Assembly: GCA_021783355.1 (NCBI GenBank) | Contig: JAJXTZ010000008.1 | Coordinates: 1 to 33,307 of the forward strand | Direction of reading: 5' to 3' | DNA length: 33,307 nucleotides | From: a bacterium | GTDB taxonomy: Bacteria; Elusimicrobiota; Elusimicrobia; UBA1565; UBA9628 | In this document: positions 1 through 8,007 of the stretch, one piece after another | How positions within the stretch are numbered: position 1 is the first letter of the stretch | How the letters are laid out: the number at the start of each line of letters is the position of its first letter | Made by a program: the position numbers and the translations under genes | The notes under the pieces: generated by a model | Database searches by the model: none | What the model saw: the letters and a program-made list of their open reading frames with translations, nothing else | What the model was told of the DNA's origin: nothing

Positions 1-1095
1 AGCGCCGCGGGCGCCGGGGCGCCCGCCGCCGGGGGCGGGGGGGGCGGCGGCGGCGAGGCGGAGCGCAAGCCCTGCTCGGGCAAGAACACGAACATCGCGA
101 TCACCCGCATCATCTGCTCGGTGCTCTCGAAGGCGGGGGACATCGAGCTGGAGCCGCGGACCAACTCGCTGATCGTCACCGACATCCCGGAGGTCTTTCC
201 GCAGGTCGAGCAGGTCATCGCCGAGCTGGACAAGAAGGCGCCGCAGGTCATGATCGAGGCGCAGATCGTCGAGATCGACTCCAACCGCGTCCGCGACCTC
301 GGCTTCGAGTGGGGCGGCACCAACGGCGAACTCGGCACCTTCACCGGCGGCGCCCGCGACACCTCCTTCCCGCTCAACTTGCCGCAGAACCTCAACAACA
401 CGCACTTCTTCGACCCGCTGAACCCGAAGGGCGGCATCATCAGTTCCTTGGGAAGTTCCGGGTCCAGCTCCAGCAGCAGCGGTTCCACGGGGTCCACGTC
501 CTCGAGCAACCTGCTCATCAGCCAGACCGGCTACCTGAAGACGAGCGTCCTGGACCTCTCCCAGCTGAGCATCACGCTGCGCGCGCTGGTGCAGCGCTCG
601 GAGGCCCGCTTCCTGGGCAAGCCCAAGGTCCTGACGATGAACAACAAGACGGCCACCATCGAGATCCAGTCCGACGAGGCGGTCGCCCTGCAGAGCAACC
701 TGACGGCCTCGCAGGGGGCCTCGCAGTCCGTCCAGCAGGCCGAGCGCTTCCCGACGGGCGTGACCCTCAAGGTGACCCCGCAGATCAACAAGGAAGGCTA
801 CATCACGATGCTCCTGGAACCGAGCTTCACCGACGTCCAGGAGGCCGCGATCTCGAGCTCGGCCAACAAGATCTTCAATCCCATCACCCGCAAGGCCAAG
901 ACCATGGTGCGGGTCAAGAACGGCCAGACCTTGGTCCTGGGAGGCTTGCTGCGCTCGACCGAGAACAAGGTCGTGCGCAAGGTCCCGTTCCTCGGCTACA
1001 TCCCGATCGTGGGCTGGCTGTTCACCAGCGTCTCCAACAGCCGGATCAATTCCGACCTGGTCATCTTCATCACCCCGACCATCGTCAGCGACTGA
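1..1095 (+). CDS. pilQ: Type IV pilus/type II secretion secretin, C-terminal part (5' end outside window)
   Basis: This frame is open from base 1, so the gene begins upstream of the window; 364 residues are visible. The visible part starts with an Ala/Gly-rich linker (about residues 1-18). It continues through an N-domain ending near 'LEPRTNSLIVTD' and enters the secretin core with 'IEAQIVEIDSNRVRDLGFEWGG'-type sequence. It ends with the family's closing signature (VPFLGYIPIVGWLF, then SDLVIFITPTIV). Secretins form the outer-membrane ring through which pili or substrates exit. A Ser/Gly-rich stretch (bases about 442-510) lies inside the core, where other secretins have variable loops. The neighbours pilB, pilC and pilins favour a type IV pilus PilQ, but GspD of a type II system is not excluded by this fragment. 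An ATG-like internal start near 121 is actually GTG and is not the gene start. Confidence 0.93.
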   Translation, partial: SAAGAGAPAAGGGGGGGGEAERKPCSGKNTNIAITRIICSVLSKAGDIELEPRTNSLIVTDIPEVFPQVEQVIAELDKKAPQVMIEAQIVEIDSNRVRDLGFEWGGTNGELGTFTGGARDTSFPLNLPQNLNNTHFFDPLNPKGGIISSLGSSGSSSSSSGSTGSTSSSNLLISQTGYLKTSVLDLSQLSITLRALVQRSEARFLGKPKVLTMNNKTATIEIQSDEAVALQSNLTASQGASQSVQQAERFPTGVTLKVTPQINKEGYITMLLEPSFTDVQEAAISSSANKIFNPITRKAKTMVRVKNGQTLVLGGLLRSTENKVVRKVPFLGYIPIVGWLFTSVSNSRINSDLVIFITPTIVSD

Positions 1096-1127
1096 CGGCC
1101 GGTCAGGAATCGCCCAGGACGCCGGGC

Positions 1128-1155
1128 TTGACAACCCCGGGCCGGCGGCTATACT
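1128..1155 (+). promoter_or_regulatory. Sigma70-type promoter of pilB
   Basis: TTGACA (1128-1133) and TATACT (1150-1155) are separated by 16 bases. Transcription would start near 1162, giving a leader of about 20 bases that contains the ribosome binding site. The sequence after the -35 box (AACCCC) recurs at the pilC promoter. Confidence 0.72.
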
Positions 1156-1163
1156 TCGGTTAA

Positions 1164-1169
1164 AGGAGG
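1164..1169 (+). promoter_or_regulatory. Ribosome binding site of pilB (AGGAGG)
   Basis: A perfect AGGAGG lies 13 bases before the ATG at 1183, a longer spacing than the usual 5-9. It is the only strong Shine-Dalgarno sequence I see placed between a recognisable promoter and its start codon in this window, which sets pilB apart from the leaderless-looking genes. Confidence 0.7.
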
Positions 1170-1182
1170 GTAAAAACGCCCC

Positions 1183-2910
1183 ATGTCCCAGTCCTTGGCC
1201 GAGATCCTCGTCACCAGCGGCGTCCTGACCGAGGACCAGCGCGAGAAGGCGCAGAAGGTCGCCAATCAGACGAAGTGCCAGTTCTCCGAGGCGGTGATTA
1301 AGCTCGGCTTCACCAAGGAGGACGACATCGCCGTCGCCCTGTCCAAGCAGCACGGCATCCCGTACGCGTCGCGCGAGAACAAGATCCTCAAGGCCGAGAA
1401 GGGGCAGAGCCTCGAGAAGGTCGTCCCCGAGTCCTACGCGCGCGAGAATTTCCTCCTCCCGCTCTTCCAGGACAACAACGTGCTGGCCGTGGCCCTTTCG
1501 GATCCGGGCAACGTCCTGGTGATGGACAACCTGAAGCTGCTGACCGGGCTGGAGATCCAGCCCTTCATCGCCACCAAGACCCAGATCATCAAGGCCATCG
1601 ACGAGTTCTACTCCAGCGGCAGCATGATTGACCAGACCCTCAACAAGCAGCAGGAGGACGAGGTCGAGGAGGCGCCGCAGGCGGGCGACGAGCGCTTGAA
1701 CCTGGACCAGATCACGGCCGACGCGCAAGGCGCGCAGGCGGTCGGCGTGGTCAACGCGATCCTCAAGCAGGCCATCCAGGAGCGCGCCTCGGACATCCAC
1801 ATCGAGAAGTTCGACGAGCGCATCGCGGTGCGCTTCCGCATCGACGGCACGCTCTACGAGCGCTCGGCCCCGCCGAAGCAGGCCTTCAACGCGATCGTCT
1901 CGCGCCTGAAGATCCTGTCGAAGCTCGACATCGCCGAGCGCCGCCTGCCGCAGGACGGCCAGTTCTCCATCAAGGTCCAGAACCGCATCATCGACCTGCG
2001 CGTCTCCATCTGCCCCTGCGTGTTCGGCGAGAAGGTCGTCATGCGCCTGCTCGACAAGGGCGCCGTGGACCTGGACATCAACAAAATCGGACTGGAGCCG
2101 CGCCAGCGCGACGACATCATCGAGGCCGCCAACAAGCCGCACGGGCTCTTCTTCATGACCGGCCCGACCGGCTCGGGCAAGACCACCACCCTGGGCGCGA
2201 TCCTGAACACCATCAAGAGCCCCGACATCAACATCATGACCATCGAGGACCCGGTGGAGCTCAAGATCGAGGGCATCAACCAGGTGCAGGTGCGCTCCCA
2301 GATCGGGCTGACATTCGCCTCGGCCCTGCGCTCCTTCCTGCGCCAGGACCCGGACGTCATCCTGGTCGGAGAGGTCCGCGACCAGGAGACCGCGCAGACC
2401 TGCCTGCGCGCGGCGCTCACCGGCCATCTGGTGATCTCGACCCTCCACACCAACGACGCGCTCTCCTGCGTGGTGCGTCTCATCGACATGGGCATCGAGC
2501 CGTTCATGCTGGCCAACTCGCTCCAGTTGGCGGCCGGCCAGCGCCTGGTGCGCCTGCTCTGCCCGCACTGCAAGAAGCCGGCCCAGGTGCCGCCGGACGT
2601 GGCCGCCAACGTTGTCAAGGAAGCCTTGCTGGAGACGCCGCCGGATCCGGCCGCCGTCGTCTTCTACGAGTCGCGCGGCTGCGACAAGTGCTCCCGCACG
2701 GGCTACTCAGGCCGCAAGGCCATCTACGAGGTCTACAAGCTCAACGGCGCCATGCGCGAGATCATCTACCGCTATGGCGGCGACATTGGACGGCTGAAGG
2801 CCGCGGCCGAGGAAGCGGGCATGTGGAACATGCGCGCCAGCGGCTTTCGAAAAGTGCTCAACGGGCTGACCACGATCGAGGAGGTCATGTCGGTCACGGT
2901 GGCCGAATGA
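1183..2910 (+). CDS. pilB: Type IV pilus assembly ATPase PilB (GspE family)
   Basis: This 575-residue hexameric motor powers pilus extension at the cytoplasmic membrane. The N-terminal 150 or so residues resemble the MshEN/GspE-N domain. The ATPase core follows, with Walker A GPTGSGKTTT at residues 327-336 and the Walker B region ILVGEVRD around 393-400. A tetracysteine zinc site (C460, C463, C500, C503) is typical of PilB/GspE and absent from the retraction ATPase PilT. The start at 1183 is supported by the upstream promoter and AGGAGG. pilC follows after 43 bases with its own promoter. No pilT is present in the window, so retraction genes, if any, lie elsewhere. GspE is the alternative name; the adjacent pilin genes make PilB the better reading. 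Confidence 0.96.
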   Translation: MSQSLAEILVTSGVLTEDQREKAQKVANQTKCQFSEAVIKLGFTKEDDIAVALSKQHGIPYASRENKILKAEKGQSLEKVVPESYARENFLLPLFQDNNVLAVALSDPGNVLVMDNLKLLTGLEIQPFIATKTQIIKAIDEFYSSGSMIDQTLNKQQEDEVEEAPQAGDERLNLDQITADAQGAQAVGVVNAILKQAIQERASDIHIEKFDERIAVRFRIDGTLYERSAPPKQAFNAIVSRLKILSKLDIAERRLPQDGQFSIKVQNRIIDLRVSICPCVFGEKVVMRLLDKGAVDLDINKIGLEPRQRDDIIEAANKPHGLFFMTGPTGSGKTTTLGAILNTIKSPDINIMTIEDPVELKIEGINQVQVRSQIGLTFASALRSFLRQDPDVILVGEVRDQETAQTCLRAALTGHLVISTLHTNDALSCVVRLIDMGIEPFMLANSLQLAAGQRLVRLLCPHCKKPAQVPPDVAANVVKEALLETPPDPAAVVFYESRGCDKCSRTGYSGRKAIYEVYKLNGAMREIIYRYGGDIGRLKAAAEEAGMWNMRASGFRKVLNGLTTIEEVMSVTVAE

Positions 2911-2917
2911 GGGCGGA

Positions 2918-2946
2918 TTGACAACCCCCGCCGCCCCTGTTACACT
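2918..2946 (+). promoter_or_regulatory. Sigma70-type promoter of pilC, predicted leaderless transcript
   Basis: TTGACA (2918-2923) and TACACT (2941-2946) have a 17-base spacer. Only seven bases separate the -10 box from the ATG at 2954, so transcription is expected to start at or next to the A of the start codon. No Shine-Dalgarno sequence is present. The promoter shares TTGACAACCCC with the pilB promoter. Confidence 0.7.
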
Positions 2947-2953
2947 GGGCTAA

Positions 2954-4171
2954 ATGGCGCGCTATTCCTATACCGTCCAAGACAGCAAGGGAGAGACCTC
3001 CAGCGGAGCCATCGAGGCCGCCGACGAGAACGAGGCCATCAACGCCCTTCAAGCGAAGGGCTATTTCATCCTCTCCATCAGCTCGGACAAGGGCGGCTCC
3101 GCGGCGGCCAAGAGCGGGGGGGGCGGCGGCAAGGTCGCCGTCCGAGATCTGGTCTTCTTCGCCGAACAGTTGGCCACCCTGCTCAACGGCGGCGTCCCGC
3201 TGGTGCGCGCGCTCTCGCTGCTGGGAGAGAACTCCGGCTCCAAGGGCCTGCAGTTCGCGCTGGCGCAGGTGACCAAGGACGTGGCCAGCGGCACGGCGCT
3301 CTACAAGTCGCTGGAGAAGCATCCCAAGGTCTTCGACACGCTGTGGGTGTCGCTGGTCCAGGCCGGCGAGATGGGCGGACAGCTGCCCAAGGTGCTCAAG
3401 CAGATCAGCTCGTACCTGGCCTCGCAGGCGGAGCTCCAGGGCAAGATCATCACGGCGCTGGCGTACCCGGGCGTGCTGATGACGATCTCCATGGGCGTGC
3501 TGATATTCTTCATCGTCAAGATCGTTCCGGTCTTCGCGGACATCTTCAAGAGCTTCCAGGTCAAGCTCCCGCCGCTGACGGCGGTCATCATCGTCTTCTC
3601 CAACATCCTCGTCCACCACCTGGCGGGCCTGATCATGACCATCGCGGCCACCTATTTCGCCTGGACCGCCTACACGTCCACGGAGGCCGGCCAAGAGACC
3701 AAGTGGAAGATGATCTTCAGCGTCCCGTTTTTCGGGGACTTCGTGAAGAACATCCTGGTCGAGCGCCTGCTGACCACCCTGTCCACGCTGATCGAGTCGG
3801 GCGTCAGCATCTTGAACGCGATCTCGGTGCTGGAAGGCGTCTTCGCCACCAACGTCATCTTCAAGCGCGTGATGGGCGCGGTCAAGAACGACGTGGCCAG
3901 CGGCAAGTCCATCTCGGCGTCGTTTAAGAAGACCGGGGTGCTGCCCAACCTAGTCACCGAGATGATGTTCATGGGCGAGGAGTCGGGGAAGCTCCCGGAC
4001 ATGCTGGTGACGCTCTCCGGCTTCTACAAGGAGCAGATCGACCAGTTCACGCGGCGCTTCAACGCCATCATCGAACCGATGATGGTCGTGGGCATCGGAG
4101 CCATCGTCGGCGTGATCGTGCTGGCCGTGTTCATGCCGATCTTCAAGCTGTCCACGATGGGGGGCCACTGA
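2954..4171 (+). CDS. pilC: Type IV pilus inner-membrane platform protein PilC (GspF family)
   Basis: This 405-residue polytopic membrane protein couples the PilB motor to pilin insertion. The N-terminus (ARYSYTVQDSKGE, then AINALQAKGYFILSI) is the characteristic GspF/PilC start. It is followed by a Gly-rich linker and two tandem T2SF domains (about residues 60-190 and 265-395), each ending in hydrophobic segments. The last segment (VGIGAIVGVIVLAVFMPIFKL) is the conserved C-terminal membrane helix. The stop codon overlaps the next start (TGATG at 4169-4173), so the pilin gene is translationally coupled. The start is the ATG right after the promoter at 2918-2946, with no ribosome binding site. 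Confidence 0.96.
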   Translation: MARYSYTVQDSKGETSSGAIEAADENEAINALQAKGYFILSISSDKGGSAAAKSGGGGGKVAVRDLVFFAEQLATLLNGGVPLVRALSLLGENSGSKGLQFALAQVTKDVASGTALYKSLEKHPKVFDTLWVSLVQAGEMGGQLPKVLKQISSYLASQAELQGKIITALAYPGVLMTISMGVLIFFIVKIVPVFADIFKSFQVKLPPLTAVIIVFSNILVHHLAGLIMTIAATYFAWTAYTSTEAGQETKWKMIFSVPFFGDFVKNILVERLLTTLSTLIESGVSILNAISVLEGVFATNVIFKRVMGAVKNDVASGKSISASFKKTGVLPNLVTEMMFMGEESGKLPDMLVTLSGFYKEQIDQFTRRFNAIIEPMMVVGIGAIVGVIVLAVFMPIFKLSTMGGH

Positions 4172-4710
4172 TGAACCTCCGAGACCGCCGCGGCTACACG
4201 CTGATCGAGCTGGTCGTCGTGATTCTGATCATCGGCATCCTGGCCTCCATCGCCGTGCCGCAGTACCTGCGCACGATGGAGAGCAGCAAGGCCGACGACG
4301 CGGTGGCGACCGTCAACATGATCGGCACCACCAACAAGATGTTCGCGCTGGATCACGGCGGCTATTACGTCAGCGGGAAGTTCACCGCGTCCTGCGGCCA
4401 GCCCAGCCCCACCACCTATTGCGATCAGGTCGGCGTCGGGCTCGCCTATCCTCCGCCGTTCACCAACCCCTGCGTGCTCGTCTGGTGCCGGTACCTCGCC
4501 GACCAGGACTGGGCCAGCAAGCCGTACGACTTTTACGCCTGCGACGGGGCCACCACCGGGACCTGCGCCGGCCAGGGCTCCACCTATCAGGTCTCCGGCG
4601 CCTCGCGCAAGTCCACCGCGTACGCTCCCTACAACACCTGGGCCTACACGATGACCACGTCCGGGGTGATCACTCCATATGGGACGACCGCGCCGACGCC
4701 GACCTATTGA
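4171..4710 (+). CDS. Type IV prepilin (probable major pilin, PilA-like)
   Basis: This 179-residue prepilin has a short basic leader (MNLRDRRG) and the class III signal. Cleavage is expected after Gly8, with Tyr instead of Phe at mature position 1 and the conserved Glu at position 5 (YTLIELVVVILIIGILASIA). The hydrophobic helix is standard for type IVa pilins and pseudopilins. The globular part contains six cysteines in three close pairs, suggesting a disulfide-stabilised head. The gene starts inside the pilC stop codon. It is the best major-pilin candidate because it comes first and has the most canonical helix, but a major pseudopilin is possible. A prepilin peptidase is not encoded in the window. 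Confidence 0.9.
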   Translation: MNLRDRRGYTLIELVVVILIIGILASIAVPQYLRTMESSKADDAVATVNMIGTTNKMFALDHGGYYVSGKFTASCGQPSPTTYCDQVGVGLAYPPPFTNPCVLVWCRYLADQDWASKPYDFYACDGATTGTCAGQGSTYQVSGASRKSTAYAPYNTWAYTMTTSGVITPYGTTAPTPTY

Positions 4711-5200
4711 GCGCCGCGCCGCCTCCGGCTACACGCTGGTGGAGGTCGTGGTGGCCGTGCTCATCTCGGCCATCATGGTGACCGCGGTCTTCAGCACCGC
4801 GCTGACCTCCAAGACCAGCACCGGCAAGAGCGACCGGCGCCTGATCGCGTCCCAAGCGGCGCGCGACATGACCTCCCGGCTGCGCCAGTTCGTCACCGGC
4901 TGCGGCTGCGCCGCCGACAACACTTGCCCCGCGCCCGGCTGCACGGACATCCTGGGCCCCACCAACCGCGCCGGCTCGGCCAGTTGGTACATGAACGACC
5001 CCGGGGGCTCTCCGTCGGTCGTGGACAGCCAGGGCGACAAGTGGGCCCTCTCCTGCGGCGCGCACACCATCACCGGGCTCCTCCCGTCTTGGTTCGAGGC
5101 CGCCCCGTACAACGCCAAGATCGTGTACACCGTGAGCAACTGCGCCGGCGGCGACACTCCCCCGATGGTGTCGGTCAGCGTCCCCTGGACGGAACCGTGA
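4679..5200 (+). CDS. Minor pilin/pseudopilin-like prepilin, cysteine-rich
   Basis: This 173-residue protein has a basic leader of 17 residues ending in ASG. The helix YTLVEVVVAVLISAIMVTAVF follows, with Glu at mature position 5: a prepilin peptidase substrate of PilV/GspI type. The globular part holds six cysteines, including a tight CGC-x6-C-x3-C cluster. The start ATG at 4679 lies 32 bases inside the preceding pilin gene in another frame. No in-frame alternative start is visible before the pilin signal, so the overlap appears real. It likely contributes to the pilus tip complex together with the next two genes; the assignment to a specific minor pilin is not certain. Confidence 0.86.
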   Translation: MGRPRRRRPIERRAASGYTLVEVVVAVLISAIMVTAVFSTALTSKTSTGKSDRRLIASQAARDMTSRLRQFVTGCGCAADNTCPAPGCTDILGPTNRAGSASWYMNDPGGSPSVVDSQGDKWALSCGAHTITGLLPSWFEAAPYNAKIVYTVSNCAGGDTPPMVSVSVPWTEP

Positions 5201-5895
5201 GGACGCCCCGCTCCCGCGCCGGCTACACCCTGATCGAGCTCGTCATCGCGATCTCGCTGGCCTCCATCGTCCTGGTGGGCCTGTTCGCGATCATGGCCTC
5301 GATGATGAACTTCCAGGTGGAGGCCCTCAAGAAGGGGACCGTCAACGGCTGGTCCCTGGCCGCCCTGCTGTCGATGAATCGGGAGATCGAGGACGCCAGC
5401 GTCATCGTCTACCCGAGCGCCGGCGGCAGCGCCAATTCGATTAGTCTCTGCACCAACTACTCTCACATCATGGCGGGAGCGGGAGGCTCCGCCGACGGCA
5501 GCATCTCCGGCGCGGCCTCCGACCCCATCCAGACCATCGACTACTGCTACGACCCCGCCAACCTGGTGATGCGCCGCCAGGTGATCGACGGGTCCTGCCC
5601 GGTGCTGGGCTCCGCGCCTCCCGCCTGCACGGCATCCAACTACGCGCCCGGCGCCCAGCAGGACACCAAGACCAGCGGCGTCATCGCCATCAGCGTCTAT
5701 CAGGCCCCCGGCAACCCCAGCGTGTTCACGCGCTCCGCGAACCGTTCCGGGGAGATACGCCTCCGGTACGTGATCGGCAATCCCAACTCCACCACGACCC
5801 CATCCCCGGGCTCGGCGATGGTGCGCAACCCGCAATCCATGGCTTTCGACACCACCTTGAGCGTGAACAGGCAATATGGGAACAACCAGGACTGA
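5197..5895 (+). CDS. Minor pilin-like prepilin (PilW/GspJ type)
   Basis: A GTG start overlaps the preceding TGA (GTGA at 5197-5200) and gives 232 residues. MRTPRSRAG precedes YTLIELVIAISLASIVLVGLF, a textbook prepilin cleavage site and helix with Glu at mature position 5. Length and the long beta-rich, Ser/Thr/Pro-containing C-terminal part suit the PilW/GspJ class of minor (pseudo)pilins. Four cysteines are present in the globular part. An open frame extends far upstream (to 4924), but that part is a shadow of the preceding gene. The GTG is chosen because it puts the leader peptide at the expected length and couples translation. Confidence 0.87.
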   Translation: MRTPRSRAGYTLIELVIAISLASIVLVGLFAIMASMMNFQVEALKKGTVNGWSLAALLSMNREIEDASVIVYPSAGGSANSISLCTNYSHIMAGAGGSADGSISGAASDPIQTIDYCYDPANLVMRRQVIDGSCPVLGSAPPACTASNYAPGAQQDTKTSGVIAISVYQAPGNPSVFTRSANRSGEIRLRYVIGNPNSTTTPSPGSAMVRNPQSMAFDTTLSVNRQYGNNQD

Positions 5896-6247
5896 ACGAG
5901 GGAGGCGCGGGAGCGTGCTCCTGCACGTGCTGGTGACGGGGGCCGTCGTGGCCCTGATCGCGGCCAGCCTCCTTCGACTGGCCACCCTGCGCTACCAGGT
6001 GACCGCCCGGGCCCAGCAGGCCACCGTCGAGCGCCGCTCCGACGAAGGCGCCATGGCGCGCATCATCTCCGCCTGGAACGCCGCCAACCAGAACTGCACG
6101 GCCGTGCCGGGCTACTCCGTCAGCGGCTCGGCCGGCAGCTGTTCCTGCACCTTGAACCCCTCGAGCTCCGGCGACCCGACGGTCACCGCGTACATGAGCG
6201 GCGGGAACTGCACGCTCAAATTGGTCTCCAGCGACTCGATGCATTGA
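5876..6247 (+). CDS. Small PilX-like membrane-anchored pilus-locus protein
   Basis: This protein of 123 residues has a basic N-terminus (MGTTRTERGRRG) followed by a single hydrophobic segment (SVLLHVLVTGAVVALIAASLL). The position after Gly resembles a class III leader. The residue at mature position 5 is His rather than the usual Glu, as in divergent PilX/GspK-type components. Four cysteines occur in the small C-terminal domain, including CSC. It overlaps the previous gene by 20 bases and the next by 4. Position after PilV- and PilW-like genes fits the common minor-pilin order, so I infer a PilX-like role. The identification rests on architecture and context, not on strong sequence identity. 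Confidence 0.75.
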   Translation: MGTTRTERGRRGSVLLHVLVTGAVVALIAASLLRLATLRYQVTARAQQATVERRSDEGAMARIISAWNAANQNCTAVPGYSVSGSAGSCSCTLNPSSSGDPTVTAYMSGGNCTLKLVSSDSMH

Positions 6248-7032
6248 GCGGCAAAGCCCTCATCGTCAACGCCGACGACTTCGGCGACAATCCCGCCGTC
6301 AACGAGGCGGTCCTGCGCGCCTACCGGCATGGCGTCCTGCGCTTCGCGAGCCTGATGGTCCTGCGCCCGGCCGCCGCCGCGGCCGCCCGCCTCGCCACGG
6401 AGAACCCGGGCCTGGGCGTGGGCCTGCACCTGGAGCTGTGCGCGGACGCGCCGCAAGAAGCCGGCCTGCGCTACTTCTTCAGCCCCAAGGCCCGCGCCGG
6501 CCTGGAGGGGGAGATCCGCCGCCAGATCGAGGCCCTGCTGGCCTTCGGGATCGCGCCCACGCACGTGGACGGCCACATCAACGTCCACGTCCATCCCGTG
6601 GTCTTCCCGGTCCTGTGCCGGCTGGCGCGCGAGTACCGCATCCCGCGCGTGCGCCTGCCCTCCGGCGAGATCGGGCCCAGCCTCTCCTGCCCGGACCTGG
6701 AGCCGGTCACGCCGCGCCTGGCGCTGGCCGGCGTCTTCGGCGCGATGGGCGCCTGGGTGCGCCCCGCGGCCGGCGGGCTGCAGGTCCCGGCCACCTGGGG
6801 CCTCCTGCGCTCGGGCCGCATGAGCGAGGACTACGTCGTCTGGCTGCTGGGGCGGCTCCCGGAGGGCGTCACCGAGCTCTACTTCCACCCCAGCGCTGAC
6901 CCGGCGACCGCAATCCCGGACGGCCGGCCGACCCCCAGCCACCAGAGCTGGTCGGAGCTTCAGACTCTGCTGAGCCCGAGGGTGGCCGCCGCGCTGGAAG
7001 AGTCCGGGGCGCGGCTCGTCTCGGCGCGTTAA
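6244..7032 (+). CDS. hpnK: YdjC-family carbohydrate deacetylase, HpnK-like (hopanoid head-group deacetylase)
   Basis: This 262-residue protein is of the YdjC/ChbG metal-dependent deacetylase family. The metal site is visible as NADDFG (D11, D12), H62 in GLHLEL, and the HVDGHINVHVHP block (H107, H111, H115, H117). The C-terminal sequence (TWGLLRSGRMSEDY, then GVTELYFHP) matches the HpnK branch as I know it. In Burkholderia-type pathways HpnK removes the acetyl group from N-acetylglucosaminyl-bacteriohopanetetrol made by HpnI. The start is a TTG overlapping the preceding stop (TTGA), because no ATG/GTG precedes the conserved motif. It is the last gene of the pilin run and meets hpnL tail to tail. 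Function on a hopanoid is inferred from family and neighbours. Confidence 0.85.
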   Translation: MSGKALIVNADDFGDNPAVNEAVLRAYRHGVLRFASLMVLRPAAAAAARLATENPGLGVGLHLELCADAPQEAGLRYFFSPKARAGLEGEIRRQIEALLAFGIAPTHVDGHINVHVHPVVFPVLCRLAREYRIPRVRLPSGEIGPSLSCPDLEPVTPRLALAGVFGAMGAWVRPAAGGLQVPATWGLLRSGRMSEDYVVWLLGRLPEGVTELYFHPSADPATAIPDGRPTPSHQSWSELQTLLSPRVAAALEESGARLVSAR

Positions 7033-8000
7033 GCCGAGGCCGCCGTCTTGCGGCGCTGATGAAGGGCGTACATGCCCAGCCCCGCCGCGGCCCAGCAGAG
7101 CTCGCGCACGTGTCGGACGACGCCGAGCGTGAAGCCGGATTCGGCGCGCAGGCCCAGCGCGGCGAAGATGGCGGCCTTGCCGGCCTCCTGGGTGCCGACC
7201 TTCGCGGGGACCCAGAAGGCGAGGGCGTCCACCAGGTTCGACAGGAACTCGATCGAGAGGGCCGTCATCGGGCCGACGCCCAAGCCCAGGAAGTGGCAGA
7301 TCAGCCAGACCTCGGCGGCACCCCAAGTGTAGCCCAGCATGAAACAGGAGATCGAGCCGAAGAAGCGGCCCGGGTGGCGGACCAGGTAGCGCTTGAGCAG
7401 CTCTCGCACCGGGGCGCTGGATTCCACGGCCTTTGGGAAGCGGCGGTGGAGCCACTCCGGGGGCCGCATCAAGAGCAGCGCCACGCCCAGCGTGATGCCG
7501 AACAGGATGCCGCCAACGCCGAATGCGCCCAAGGTCGCCTCGCGGCCGCCGAAGGCGAAGAGCTTCGCGTGCAGCAGGTAGCCGATGCCGCTCAGGATGA
7601 AGAAGGCCTGGCCGACGGACTGGGTGACCTTGGCGACCAGGACGCTGGTCACCTTGACCTCGTGCGGCAGGTCGCTGCGCATCATCCCCGGCCGGACGAA
7701 CTCGCCGCCCATCTGGGCGCTCGGGGTCAGGTAGTTGACGCCGTCGCCGGCGATGCGCACGCGCACCAGGTCCCAGAAGCGGGCGCGCGGGGCGCTCTCG
7801 GGGGGGAAGGCCAGCTTCCACGCCGAGGCGTTGAGCATGTGGTCGAAGATCTGGAACGGAAGCAGGACCGCGAAGCCCCAGCCGAAGGCCTCCAGGTGGC
7901 GCCACACGCGCCGGGGGTCGAAGGTCCACAGCAGGTACAGGAAGGTCGCCGCGCCCAGGACGAGGACGACCCGCGTGAATTGGGTCTTCAGGCGGCTCAT
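7029..8000 (-). CDS. hpnL: HpnL-like flippase-like membrane protein (UPF0104/LPG-synthase TM family)
   Basis: This 323-residue polytopic membrane protein has about eight hydrophobic segments. Conserved family features include the N-terminal FDPRRVW segment, GDGVNYLTPSAQMGGEFVRP (the GE/P-rich first signature), and a later SIEFLSNLVDALAFWVPAKVGTQEAG block. These are hallmarks of the 'lysylphosphatidylglycerol synthase TM region' superfamily that includes HpnL, thought to move or position polar lipids. It lies seven bases downstream of hpnI, and its TAA shares the palindrome TTAA (7029-7032) with the hpnK stop. The hpnL name comes from context with hpnI, hpnJ and hpnK; a general lipid flippase-like role cannot be separated from it by sequence alone. 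Confidence 0.83.
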   Translation of the reverse strand: MSRLKTQFTRVVLVLGAATFLYLLWTFDPRRVWRHLEAFGWGFAVLLPFQIFDHMLNASAWKLAFPPESAPRARFWDLVRVRIAGDGVNYLTPSAQMGGEFVRPGMMRSDLPHEVKVTSVLVAKVTQSVGQAFFILSGIGYLLHAKLFAFGGREATLGAFGVGGILFGITLGVALLLMRPPEWLHRRFPKAVESSAPVRELLKRYLVRHPGRFFGSISCFMLGYTWGAAEVWLICHFLGLGVGPMTALSIEFLSNLVDALAFWVPAKVGTQEAGKAAIFAALGLRAESGFTLGVVRHVRELCWAAAGLGMYALHQRRKTAASA

Positions 8001-8007
8001 CGCGCCC

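Noticed and set aside
1-60. GC-rich simple repeat (GGC/GGG run) as a separate repeat element
   Set aside because: It is in frame with the secretin and encodes an Ala/Gly-rich linker of that protein.
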